Part shown: in pieces, positions 53,544-64,000 of the stretch
Layout: every line of letters starts with the position of its first letter
How positions within the stretch are numbered: the stretch's first letter is position 1
Source: Erodium maritimum
Taxonomy: Eukaryota; Streptophyta; Magnoliopsida; Geraniales; Geraniaceae
NCBI GenBank assembly: GCA_963921825.1
Contig: OY997591.1
Span: forward strand, 30,153,825 to 30,217,824
DNA: 64,000 nucleotides
Direction of reading: 5' to 3'
Program-made: the position numbers and the translations under genes
Notes under the pieces: generated by a model
What the model was told of the DNA's origin: nothing
The model's input: only the letters and a program-made list of their open reading frames with translations
The model's database searches: none

Positions 53544-55264
53544 TGTAATAACCACTCCCAATCAACGCCAGTCAAACCTGCGAAAAATAGGAAAATTTAA
53601 AATTTTTTGAGCAGACACTGAATTGAACCGGAATTGGACCTCGAGGGTCACACCGGACTTCATTTGACCCCGTTATTGACCAAAGTGAGTTCCGAGGGAC
53701 TCAGGGCAACTTTCTGATCAATTTGGGAAATGTTGACTTTTCGCTGGAAAAGTCAACCGAGCGACGTTTTGGTCCATTCGAGGACCGTTTTGGATCCAAA
53801 AAGCTTAGCCGTCATCGCAGCGGTCTTAGTTAAGCCGTTTCCTTGTAGCCCTCCAAGTTTCATAATTTCTTGGAAAAAGTACCCGTTCGGGGTCCGAAAC
53901 GGCCGAATTTCGCGAATCTGATTGGAAAATATGTAGAAGATATTTTTTAAAATGGTGTGGGACCCACTTGGCACATGTCAAATATGTGGTGGTGTTAGGT
54001 ATTTTTTTGAAAAGGGATAAAGATGAGAGGATAGGGATGGTTTGGCCTTAGTGTGAAAAAAGTAGGGTTTCATTGTAGTTTGGAGGGACAAGAGAGCAGT
54101 GGATGCGCGGCAGCACATTTTAGAGGGAAAAGCTCTGTTTTTTTTTTTTACTTTGGGTTCTTCTTCTTTAAATTGTTCTTGGTGTGTGACGGCAACAGAG
54201 GCAAGAGAGAGAGCATGTTCTTCTCCAAGTTTTGTTCCTTTATGACGAGGGCTCATTAAGGGATCAAAGTAGTTTATCTTTTGACATAGGGAAATTGGAT
54301 AAAAAAACAAGCCTATTGATTTGGATTGGGTCGTGAGTGGTTAGTATTATGGAGCATTAATTGCTCCATATTTATTCCATGAATTAGTAGCAGCCAAGGA
54401 AATTGTTTTTTTGGTGGCTGTGTGGCGTGAAGTAAGAGATAAAGCAATTCTCTTCCAAGAAAGTGGCACCCAATCAAAAGGTAATAATATAAGTTGTGTT
54501 TTTGTTTTTTTTTTCAAAAGAAAAGGTGAGATCTTGGAGCTAGTTTATCGGTATCAAAAGATTGAGTAGAGTTTTTTTTGTAGATTACCGACTTGTATTG
54601 AGGAATAAGGAATTAGGGTTTGTAATTTTGTGAGAATTCGGCAATTGTGGTTAGAAACTTTAATTAGGAATGATAGAAACGAAAATGGAAATTTTCGGAG
54701 CCCGAGGGACGTTTTCCCGATTTCGGACAAAATAGGCCTTCCGGGCCCATTTTGACAAGTTGAGCAATTGGGGGTTAGTTTGGGTAGTTCTCTCTTTAAA
54801 CCACACTTGAATTAGCATTAATTCTCGTATTGCTTTGTGATGTTAGACGTTGGTCCCGACCACGGCGAAGGAAGCTACTAGACGACTCGCGTTGACTAAG
54901 CGTTTGGATAGCGACGGAGGCAAGGGAAAGCTGGGTGAGTGACTGAGATCATCACCGAAGCTCGTGGTTGGCTTTTGGGAGAACACGCACGAGGTAGGGA
55001 AAAGTAGCCGGATCTCGGCCCTGACTAGGGAAAGTTAACTGTAGAATTGCATGTGACACCGGGGTGTCGTGGGTTATTTAGGTTATCAAATATTAGAGAA
55101 GCATGATACGGGATTGTAGCGTTTATTAGAAAGGCATGTTACGGGAACTTAGTAATTATTGGAAAGGCATGTGACACTTAGTAGTGTCGTAGGAGCAGAG
55201 AACTTAGCGATAATTGTTTTACTGGAGGCATATGACCATGCCCGGTAAGTTGCAAGCGTGTTTT
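53544..55264 (+). mobile_element. Gypsy LTR, divergent subfamily, truncated
   Basis: It starts TGTAATAACCACTCCCAATC and matches the G2-G3 LTRs for about 450 bp. It then has an unrelated stretch of about 700 bp (about 54000-54650) and returns to family sequence (AAACGAAAATGGAAATTTTC, AAGGGAAAGCTGGGTGAGTG). At about 55243 it jumps from the GACCATGCCCGG motif to TAAGTTGCAAGC, skipping the 58-bp minisatellite, and is cut by C2 at 55265. ORFs at 53978-54310 are in the unrelated stretch and I recognise no product. Confidence 0.8.
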
Positions 55265-56967
55265 TGTTGGGTCTCGAGGTAGGGTTGGAGATGAACCAAC
55301 TCGCAGCGGAAAATCAATAAAAACCAAGAGACGATTAAAACCATGAAACAACTAACAAAGAATGGATTCACAAGAGAAAAATTCAGCACTATCTCTTACC
55401 AAAACAAGAACACCGGTTAACGAATGATTGGCTTGAATCTCCAAGATGCCTACGTATCCACATGGGAATCAAAGCCACGTAGTTCTTCTCTTTGAGGACT
55501 TAAGAACACAAAAATGGAGGAGGAAACTAGCCAAACCCGAAATGGCCATGGAAGAGGGAGAGAAAATGTGTTTCCTATTCTTGTCTTGTTTTTGTTATGT
55601 TGAAAAAAGATGACTTAAACATAACAAAACCCATACTTGTCCAACTAAAGGCATGGGACAAGTATGGTGTCAAGTAAGGTGTAAATAGGACAAAGTATGG
55701 CAAGACAAGATTGAGTTAGGTGGTGAATCACCAACACCTTAATCCTTGTCTTGCTTACTTAGTGCTAATTAATCAAGACTTGATTAATTAGTTCCATGGG
55801 CCTTGGTTGCATGGGCCTTGGTTGCATGGGCCTTTCATGGGCCTCTTGGAACATGGCCCGTGGCCATTTCCAACGAGGTCCCGTGATTCGCTCATCGCCT
55901 TCATGCCTTCCATACCGGAAATGTCCAACATTATCCGACGCGATCAATCCCAAGACTCCAAGCCTTGTCTCGATCCGTAAAGTCCTATTCACTTACGGGC
56001 ACATGACCCAAAACCCAGTTTTGGTCATGTCCCGAGACAACTCCCTTTTGGCCATTCTCCATAAATGTGTCAATGAGTTTCATCCTCCGGTGTGACCCTT
56101 AGGTTTATGCATGTCAATAGATCAACGTAAAATCCCATTTTACTTGATCCTATTCAAGTGGCAACTAACGAGACTTTAGTATTGCCTGACACTACATAAC
56201 GAATCGACCCTGTCGATTCTAACCTTTCCGTCGTCCCTGTCATTATCCTTTTATCTCCGATATCCTGATTGAGATAAGGCATAGAGCCGTCATCCTTATC
56301 ATTCTCAATCACCGTTCCTTGATATGTGAGATGACTGAAGATATGATACCCAGTATCATGTGCATGGCCATGCTATTCTTCCAGTCACTCTCGATCAAGC
56401 GGCCGAGAACCGATATCTTTCCCATACCTTAGTATGAGGGATAAATCCCTTAGCCGTCTTTCGTGTCACTCATGTAGCCCGTCCCCAAGCCAATCCTGGC
56501 CGTTATGGAAGCCCTGTTACGGACAACGTTAGGCTCAGGTCAAACTCAGTTGTTGAATACATAGCGATCACAAAGACTCCTTGGTCTAAGGATACATAAC
56601 AAGCTACAACACTGAATATGTTCATGACTTAATCTATGGCACATATTCAGGGCGGGTCGTCCAATATCATGTCCCACATGATATCTATGATCAGACTCCG
56701 GAATCCCATTCCAATGACTAACAGAACGTAAGCCATAAAGAGCCATCTTTCATACTAGTCGCTTCTAGTGAAGCTTTGTTGACTAGGGACCCATCGAGTG
56801 TGATCTATCTCGATCTATGGTTCTATTCGCATGGTGGGCATAGATCAGAGCACACATCGATATATTACTCCAACACATAAGTAATATAAAGCCGCTTTAA
56901 TTTTATTGCTAACGATGATATATACATTTGGACATTTAGGATTGAACTACGGGCACTAAGACTAACA
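55265..56967 (-). mobile_element. C2 copia element, 3' LTR
   Basis: A complete 1703-bp LTR of the same family as C1. The flank before it is GTTTT; the other end of the element is not reached, so the target duplication cannot be confirmed. Confidence 0.93.
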
Positions 56968-56981
56968 ATCTCCCACTTGCC
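56968..56981 (-). other. C2 polypurine tract
   Basis: The coding strand reads GGCAAGTGGGAGAT before the 3' LTR, as in C1. Confidence 0.8.
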
Positions 56982-56999
56982 CTAGTTCCAATCTAAACT

Positions 57000-58542
57000 C
57001 CAATATGTCCCCATCGACTTTACATGTCTAACATGTTCAGGCAGTGACACTGCCTTAGTCAAAGGGTTGGCTATGTTATCATCTGTTGCAATATCGGTTA
57101 TCTTCACTTCACCTCAGTTCAGTATTTATCTGATGAGGTGGATACGCCGCAGTACATGTTTGGATTTGTTATACGATCTAGGCTTTTAGCTTGCGCAATG
57201 GCCCTTGTGTTGTCGCAAGATGGATTCACCGGGCTGGATGGGTTTTTAATTACACCCAGCCCTGCCATGAATTTCCAAATCCACATAACCTCCTTAGCTG
57301 CCTCTGCAGCATCCATGTACTTGGCCTCTGTCGTAGATTCGGCAATGATATCTTGCTTTACGTTATCCCAGCTAAAGCTCTGTCATTCAGCGTAAACACA
57401 TATCCTGATTGACTTCTAAAGTCATCTGGATTTGTCTTGAAAAACTAGCATCTACTCATCCTTCGACGACTAGTTCAGCATCATCTTTCCCCCGGGTTAG
57501 AATGATGTCTACTGGTACAACATAAGGCTTACGAGACGTTTGGTCTCATACATGTCATGGCATATATGATCGATCCTGCCCCCAGGCGCATAGGATTTTC
57601 ATCATCCTTTTCAGCTCATCAGGTGTCTTAGGACACTGAGTCTTGCTGAGATGAATGCCATGACTAGTGGGTAAGAGTCCTTTCTTTGAATCGAGCATTA
57701 AGAACCTACTCAATGCCTTGTTCACATAGGTTTCCTGACTTAAATCCAAGACCCTCTTGGTGCGATCTCTACATATCTTAATCCTTAAGATATAAGAAGC
57801 ATTGCCTAAGTCCTTTATTGAAAAACACTTCCTCAACCAAGCTTTAGTCTCGTGCAAGGTTGGGATGTCGTTTTCAATGAGAACCAGAAAGGTAATCTTG
57901 CTCCCACTAGCCTTCTTATAAACGCAAGATTCATCCTCGCTCTTGATTAAGCCAAATCCAATTACAGCTTCATCAAAACGAAGGATCCAACTCCGAGAAG
58001 TTCGTTTCAATCCATAAATGGATTTCAACAACTTATAAATCTTTCCTTTATTCTTCGGATCGTCAAAACCTTTGGGCCGAGACATACAAACGTACTCAGT
58101 CAAATTTCCATTTAGGAAAGAGGTTTTGACATCCACTTGCCATATCTCGTAATTATGATACGCAGTTATGTCAAGAAGAATTTGGATCGATTTTGACCAT
58201 AGCCACTAAGGAGAAGGTTTCCTCATAGTCAATCCATTGGATCTGCCTATAACCTTTCGCCACCAGTTGAGCTTTGTAGGTCAGAGGGTTGCCGTCCATG
58301 TCCATCTTCACCTTGAAGATCCATTTGCATCCGATGGTCCTCACACCATTGATGGGATCAACCGGTTCCCAGACTCGGTTGTCCGACATGGATTGCATTT
58401 CCTCCCTCATGGCTCCCAGCCATAACTCGGAGTTGGGCCCATCCACGACTTCCTGAAAGGTGGCTGGATCATCGTGATCCACCATGACTTCATTGTCACC
58501 TCCGGATACCATATTTTGGAGGTGGAAGATTGATCCTTTCAA
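57000..58542 (-). pseudogene. C2 copia reverse transcriptase and RNase H, YVDD deleted
   Basis: Minus-strand pol 3' half. RT begins at 58542-58171 (SELWLGAMREEMQSMSDN, CKWIFKVKMDMDGN, LVAKGYRQIQWIDYEETFS), breaks, and continues at 58136-57555 (MDVKTSFLNGNL, KLLKSIYGLKRTSRSW). At the position of the copia catalytic YVDDILLIG, the sequence reads FLVLIENDIPTLHETKAWL, the same in-frame loss as in C1. Then come SYILRIKICRDRTKRVLDLS and HLSKTQCPK. RNase H is at 57316-57119 (AAEAAKEVMW, SCDNTRAIAQAK). Without the two YVDD aspartates this RT cannot polymerise. Confidence 0.88.
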
Positions 58543-58599
58543 ATCGCCTTGGACCTTCCGGAATTGTAACAGGAATTGGTTCTTACTCTACGACAATCT

Positions 58600-59867
58600 C
58601 TGGCTCCTTTCTACTGGGTTGCCAATTGGTTTAGACAGATCTGTACCATCCTGAATTTCTTCGAGATGCACAGTCCTCCCAATGACGTCTTTGGAAACAA
58701 AACTTCTTTTCCATAAAGACCCCACCCCAAGCGACGAACACCATGTTCTCACTGGGATTGTAGAAATAGTATCCCCTTGTTGCTTTGGGATACCACACGA
58801 AGGTGCATATCTCAGATCTTGGTTCGAGCTTAGTCGAAACCAAATGTTTCACATAAGCCTCGCAACCACAAATCTTTAGGAAGGACAAAGCGGGCATCAT
58901 CCCGTACCATTTTAAAATGGTGTCCCTTCCACACCATTCGTCGAAGCCCGATTCACTATGAATGCGGTCGTCTCTAGAGCAAAACCCCTAAAAGAGATTG
59001 GGAGATCAGTCCAACTAATCATGGAACAGACCATTGTCTAACAATGTCCGATTTCTCCGTTTGGCTACACCTTTCAACTACAGTGACCTAGGAGGAGTCC
59101 ATTCCAAAAGGATCCCATTCTCTTTTAGATGATCTAATAACTCTGTGGTCAAGTATTTTCCACCTCGATCCAATCGAAGTGCCTTAATACCTTTGTCGAG
59201 CTGGTTTTCTACTATAGTCTTAAACTCTTTGAATTTATCAAAAGCTTCAGACTTATGTCTCACCGAATAGACATAACCATATTTACTATAATCATCAGTA
59301 AATGTGATAAAGTAGCTAAAACCCCTCCTGGCAAGTGAACTTATTGGTCTACACACATTCGAGTGTATCAGCCCCAATAATTCACCCGCCCTTTCATCGC
59401 GATCGATAAAAGGCCATTTTAGTCATTTTGCCCATCAACCAAACCTTGCACCTATCGATCGAATGGAATTCGAATGAACCTGAAAGCCCGCACTTCTGAA
59501 GTGTTGATAGGCACTTCTTGTTTATGCGACCCAAATAACAGTACCATAACAGAGTTAGGTTTAAATCGTTGGATTTAGACCTCTTGGTATTAACGGAATA
59601 TATAGAACTTGAGGCATTGTTACTCATATCTAATATGTACAATCCTCCAACCATGTCAGTACTGGTATAAAACATATCATCGCATAGAACATTGAAAACT
59701 CCATTTCCAATATTAACATTATATCCTTCCTTGTCAAACACGGATACAGATATAATATTCCTACTAAAAGTAGGTACGCAATATACATTATAAAATACTA
59801 AGACAAGGCCTCTTGGCAAAGCAAGACTCATGGATCCTACAGCAGTTGCCACAACTCTGAGGTCCAT
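58600..59867 (-). pseudogene. C2 copia integrase region
   Basis: Minus strand: the pre-integrase zinc domain (YILDMSNNASSSIYSVN, LLWYCYLGRINKKCLSTLQK, with one usual His changed to Tyr), then the core (LIHSNVCRPISSL, where the first catalytic Asp is Asn, and RLDRGGKYLTTE with the second Asp). After a stop at 59078 comes broken sequence, then ALSFLKICGCEAYVKHLVST at 58900. The frame leaves phase at the same GTTTTGTTTC run as C1 (about 58705). The core lacks a catalytic acid and the frame is broken. Confidence 0.85.
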
Positions 59868-60496
59868 TTCGTGCTTTCCAAATCTCTCCTACTTTCAGCC
59901 ACCATATATTAGTGCATGTGTGAGATTCAGTCATGGTATCTAATACCCATGAATCTTTGGAAGTAGAGAGATGTAGCTCTATAGAGTTAATACCGAATGA
60001 AGGCACGATCCCATCGCCCTTCCTTAGATCATCCAGGTTTCCTGATGAAGGCGCAGTCCTACTGCCCTTCTTCAGATCATCCAGGCTATTTGATGAAGGC
60101 GCAGTCCCACTGCCCTTCTTCAGATCAGCCGTGAACTTCCTGTAATCCCGGTTCCAATGACCAGGCTGTTGGCAGTAGAAGCAGACATTCTCAGGTGTCT
60201 CATCTTTCCTGCCAAGTGCGCATGGGCCCAGCCTTTGCCACTTCCAATTCCCTTGTTGACCATCAGAATATCCTTGGATCCCAGATCCCTGAGATATTCT
60301 TCTCAGCAGCTGATGACACTTCATGTAACTCTGATATGGTCTTAGAGACAGCCTTGTCAAGGACATATTCTTTGCGTTCAGACTTGAGGACTATCCTCAA
60401 AATTCTGTACCAGTCCAAATAGTTTGTCCCATTTAGCTTGACCCTGTCAAGAATGGTTTTTAATGACAAACTATTAATGTTCGCTGAATTTGCCAT
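59868..60496 (-). pseudogene. C2 copia gag and protease, internally deleted
   Basis: It starts MANSANINSLSLKTILDRV at 60496, a copia gag beginning (LNGTNYLDWYRILRIVL). After 77 codons the frame ends. Capsid sequence of the usual length is missing, and the next frame (60366-59788) enters at the nucleocapsid knuckle CFYCQQPGHWNRDY, whose fourth ligand Cys is Tyr. Three imperfect repeats of DLKKGSGTAPSS-type sequence follow (about 60000-60125), then the protease start SWVLDTMTESHTCTN, where the usual DTG is DTM. It is not functional. Confidence 0.82.
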
Positions 60497-62038
60497 TTGA
60501 TCTACAACAGATAAAATTCAATCAGTAAACTGAATAAATTTTATGAAGATCAAGCTTAAACACCAACAATCAATTCTAAACCTTTAGAATCTGAAACCAA
60601 GATCCTTGATTCACTCGATTAAGCTGAACTAATGCTCACCACTTAATCGAGCTATGTAGGTAGGACTCCATCCAATCACATCCAATGTGACTCTTGGCTA
60701 GGGTATGTACTTATGTACACGACTTACCCTATCTGTTACCCTAGCTCAACCTCAGGCCGAGAATCGTAGTCGGGTCCACCAATTTTCAACTATGGCTCGT
60801 CACTATGTAGGTGCTCCGCTAATGCGCACGACACCCACATATGTCGTCCAAACCTACTACCTCGCTTCCCCATGGATGCTCCGCTAATGCGCACGACAAC
60901 CATAGGACGGGGAGGTAGTAAGGTGTTGATGATTGGGAGGTATCGGACATGACCCGCTTTTACTTGTCCAGTTGTGTTCAAAACTTTGGCACATCCTAGA
61001 TGTGATGAGCACATCAACTACATTCCAAATGCAATGATGCCTCAAATTACATCCAATGTGATTTATCCTTTGAACCCGTCAACTACATCCAATGCAATGA
61101 CGGTTCTAAGGGTTCACACACAAGGATTAAAAGTCCAATTTTATCTTTGCATGTGAGGTGATATGCTCGGTAAATAAAGTTAAACATGCAATTCTAAAAC
61201 ACATAGAATTAATCATGCATAAACTAAACCAAGCATAAAGCGATAAATGTGCACATAATAGCCCCCTAAACTAACTCCCACTAGCTTCTTGAGCTCCACC
61301 GACTCCAAGCCGATGCCAACACCCGAAAAGCCACCAAATGACCTTTTCGCCCTTTCTTCGTCTTGAGTAAAATATTACAATTTAATACACGACTCGCAGG
61401 TCGGGAATAAATAAATATTACAAACAAGTGGTTCGACGACCACACCTTGAAAGAATAATTACACGTTAACTTTAATGGCTCGCAGGCCGTGAAAAGCGAT
61501 AAATAATTAAATTGAGCTCGGGGCTATTATGTACACCATGCCAACATCACATCACACATCGTGTTATCAAAAAAGCATGTTATCAAACATCATGTGATTT
61601 TCCGGTTTTAATTAATAGCCAAGTTTCGAAATTTTTTGATGCTAGGTTTATCGAAACCGTTCAAAAATGAAACTTTTGAACATTTGATCTTCGAGTTCAT
61701 CATGACGGTTCCAAACTCGTCATAACTAACAAAACGGTTTAGCCTTGGCATATCAACCATCCAATGGTCATGCTTGGCCTAGCTCCATCCAACGGAGCCC
61801 CGTTCGGTCCCGGTTTCGGCTCCCCGAGAGTCCCGCTCCCGAGACCCGAAAAATCAAATTTTTTTCAAAATTTCCAGATTTGAAATAATTTTCAAAAATT
61901 CATTTTACATGCATTAAATCCATAAACAAGTATTTAAAACATGTTATCAAACAATTTAGCAAAACAACATGCCAAAAACGAAACTTTCAAGCAAAACCGA
62001 AACTTTGAACACCGTCTTGTGAATCCCGAAGGTAGCAC
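60497..62038 (-). other. C2 untranslated leader
   Basis: About 1.5 kb between the primer site and gag without a credible ORF. It has short repeats: ATGCTCCGCTAATGCGCACG appears twice near 60808 and 60876, and ACATCCAATG-type motifs recur at 60670-61100. No function is assigned. Confidence 0.6.
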
Positions 62039-62051
62039 GGCTCTGATACCA
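62039..62051 (-). other. C2 primer-binding site (initiator Met tRNA)
   Basis: The coding strand reads TGGTATCAGAGCC one base after the 5' LTR, matching the initiator-Met tRNA 3' end over 13 bases. Confidence 0.9.
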
Positions 62052-62052
62052 C

Positions 62053-62676
62053 TGTTGGGTCTCGAGGTAGGGTTGGAGATGAACCAACTCGCAGCGGAAA
62101 ATCAATAAAAACCAAGAGACGATTAAAACCATGAAACAACTAACAAAGAATGGATTCACAAGAGAAAAATTCAGCACTATCTCTTACCAAAACAAGAACA
62201 CCGGTTAACGAATGATTGGCTTGAGTCTCCAAGACGCCTACGTATCCACATGGGAATCAAAGCCACGTAGTTCTTCTCTTTGAGGACTCAAGAACACAAA
62301 AATGGAGGAGGAAACTAGCCAAACCCGAAATGGCCATGGAAGAGGGAGAGAAAATGTGTTTCCTATTCTTGTCTTGTCTTTGTTATGTTGAAAAAAGATG
62401 ACTTAAACATAACAAAACCCATACTTGTCCAACTAAAGGCATGGGACAAGTATGGTGTCAAGTAAGGTGTAAATAGGACAAAGTATGGCAAGACAAGATT
62501 GAGTTAGGTGGTGAATCACCAACACCTTAATCCTTGTCTTGCTTACTTAGTGCTAATTAATCAAGACTTGATTAATTAGTTCCATGGGCCTTGATATCAT
62601 GGGCCTTTCATGGGCCTCTTGGAACATGGCCCGTGGCCATTTCCAACGAGGTCCCGTGATTCGCTCATCGCCTCCA
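62053..62676 (-). mobile_element. C2 copia element, 5' LTR, inner part only
   Basis: The first 624 bp (plus-strand reading) of the same LTR as 55265-56967. It is interrupted at CATCGCCTCCA by an LTR of the same family in the opposite orientation. The rest is outside the window. Confidence 0.9.
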
Positions 62677-64000
62677 TGTTAGTCTTAGTGCCCGTAGTTC
62701 AATCCTAAATGTCCAAATGTATATATCATCGTTAGCAATAAAATTAAAGCGGCTTTATATTACTTATGTGTTGGAGTAATATATCGATGTGTGCTCTGAT
62801 CTATGCCCACCATGCGAATAGAACCATAGATCGAGATAGATCACACTCGATGGGTCCCTAGTCAACAAAGCTTCACTAGAAGCGACTAGTATGAAAGATG
62901 GCTCTTTATGGCTTACGTTCTGTTAGTCATTGGAATGGGATTCCGGAGTCTGATCATAGATATCATGTGGGACATGATATTGGACGACCCGCCCTGAATA
63001 TGTGCCATAGATTAAGTCATGAACATATTCAGTGTTGTAGCTTGTCATGTATCCTTAGACCAAGGAGTCTTTGTGATCGCTATGTAGTCAACAACTGAGT
63101 TTGACCTGAGCCTAACGTTGTCCGTAACAGGGCTTCCATAACGGCCAGTATTGGCTTGGGGACGGGCTACATGAGTGACACGAAAGACGGCTAAGGGATT
63201 TATCCCTCATACTAAGGTATGGGAAAGATATCGGTTCTCGGCCACTTGATCGAGAGTGACTGGAAGAATAGCATGGCCATGCACATGATACTGGGTATCA
63301 TATCTTCAGTCATCTCACATATCAAGGAACGGTGATTGAGAATAATAAGGATGACGGCTCTATGCCTTATCTCAATCAGGATATCGGAGATAAAAGGATA
63401 ATGACAGGGACGACGGAAAGGTTAGAATCGACAGGGTCGATTCGTTATGCAGTGTCAGGCAATACTAAAGTCTCGTTAGTTGCCACTTAAATAGGATCAA
63501 GTAAAATGGGATTTTACGTTGATCTATTGACATGCATAAACCTAAGGGTCACACCGGAGGATGAAACTCATTGACACATTTATGGAGAATGGCCAAAAGG
63601 GAGTTGTCTCGGGACATGACCAAAACTGGGTTTTGGGTCATGTGCCCGTAAGTGAATAGGACTTTACGGATCGAGACAAGACTTGGAGTCTTGGGATTGA
63701 TCGCGTCGGATAATGTTGGACATTTCCGGTATGGAAGGCATGGAGGCGATGAGCGAATCACGGGACCTCGTTGGAAATGGTCACGGGCCATGTTCCAAGA
63801 GGCCCATGAAAGGCCCATGCAACCAAGGCCCATGGAACTAATTAATCAAGTCTTGATTAATTAGTACTAAGTAAGCAAGACAAGGATTAAGGTGTTGGTG
63901 ATTCACCACCTAACCCAATCTTGTCTTGCCATACTTTGTCCTATTTACACCTTACTTGACACCATACTTGTCCCATGCCTTTAGTTGGACAAGTATGGGT
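62677..64000 (+). mobile_element. C3 copia LTR, inverted, cut by window end
   Basis: It starts TGTTAGTCTTAGTGCC, the true LTR start, and matches C1 and C2 LTRs for 1324 bp up to the window end, including the 27-bp palindrome at about 63839. It is either a solo LTR or the edge of another element inserted in the C2 5' LTR. Confidence 0.88.

Overview
This is a stretch of plant nuclear genome, almost certainly from an angiosperm. The evidence is long LTR retrotransposons primed by the plant initiator-Met tRNA (TGGTATCAGAGC sites), Ty3/gypsy and Ty1/copia gag-pol remnants, MULE-type DNA transposons, and a broken copy of a FAR1-related (plant-specific) transcription factor. I see no intact host gene, no rRNA or tRNA gene and no CRISPR array. 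About 85 % of the window is nested retroelement sequence. Names such as G1 and C1 are labels used only here.

Layout. 1-11749: gypsy element G1 (minus strand), with long LTRs, a broken gag-pol that keeps one long protease-RT-RNase H frame, and a solo copia LTR (7513-9200) in its leader. 11750-19946: the only non-LTR island. It holds a FAR1-like pseudogene cut by the G1 LTR, a 1.8-kb MULE with a perfect 9-bp target duplication and an internal 288-bp tandem array, four palindromic (TA)n-flanked MITEs (three in tandem), a second long-TIR element, and a short unrecognised exon-like ORF. 19947-22949: truncated gypsy LTR G5 (minus). 22950-39565: copia element C1 (plus), split by gypsy element G2 (23337-36200), which is itself split by a small chromovirus derivative N1 (27650-30557, minus). 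39566-53543: chromovirus G4 (minus), split by gypsy G3 (40860-50824, target duplication ATAAT) and by a solo copia LTR (51104-52585, target duplication TAATG). 53544-55264: truncated gypsy LTR. 55265-62676: copia element C2 (minus), whose 5' LTR is cut by an oppositely oriented LTR of the same family, C3 (62677 to window end).

How the parts work together. None of the elements looks autonomous. G2 keeps LTRs, PBS, PPT and gag but has lost everything from protease to integrase. N1 keeps gag-protease and the integrase tail but not RT, RNase H or the integrase core. C1 and C2 share the same in-frame deletion of the RT catalytic YVDD segment and the same frameshift after the integrase, so the lesions predate their separation, and the family was probably copied by enzymes supplied in trans. 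The gypsy LTRs (2.5-3.7 kb) are inflated by minisatellites. Their 3' ends carry a conserved hairpin followed by a splice-acceptor-like site, and a related module lies again just upstream of gag. The order of insertion (G4, then C1 and G3; G2 into C1; N1 into G2) can be read from the interruptions.
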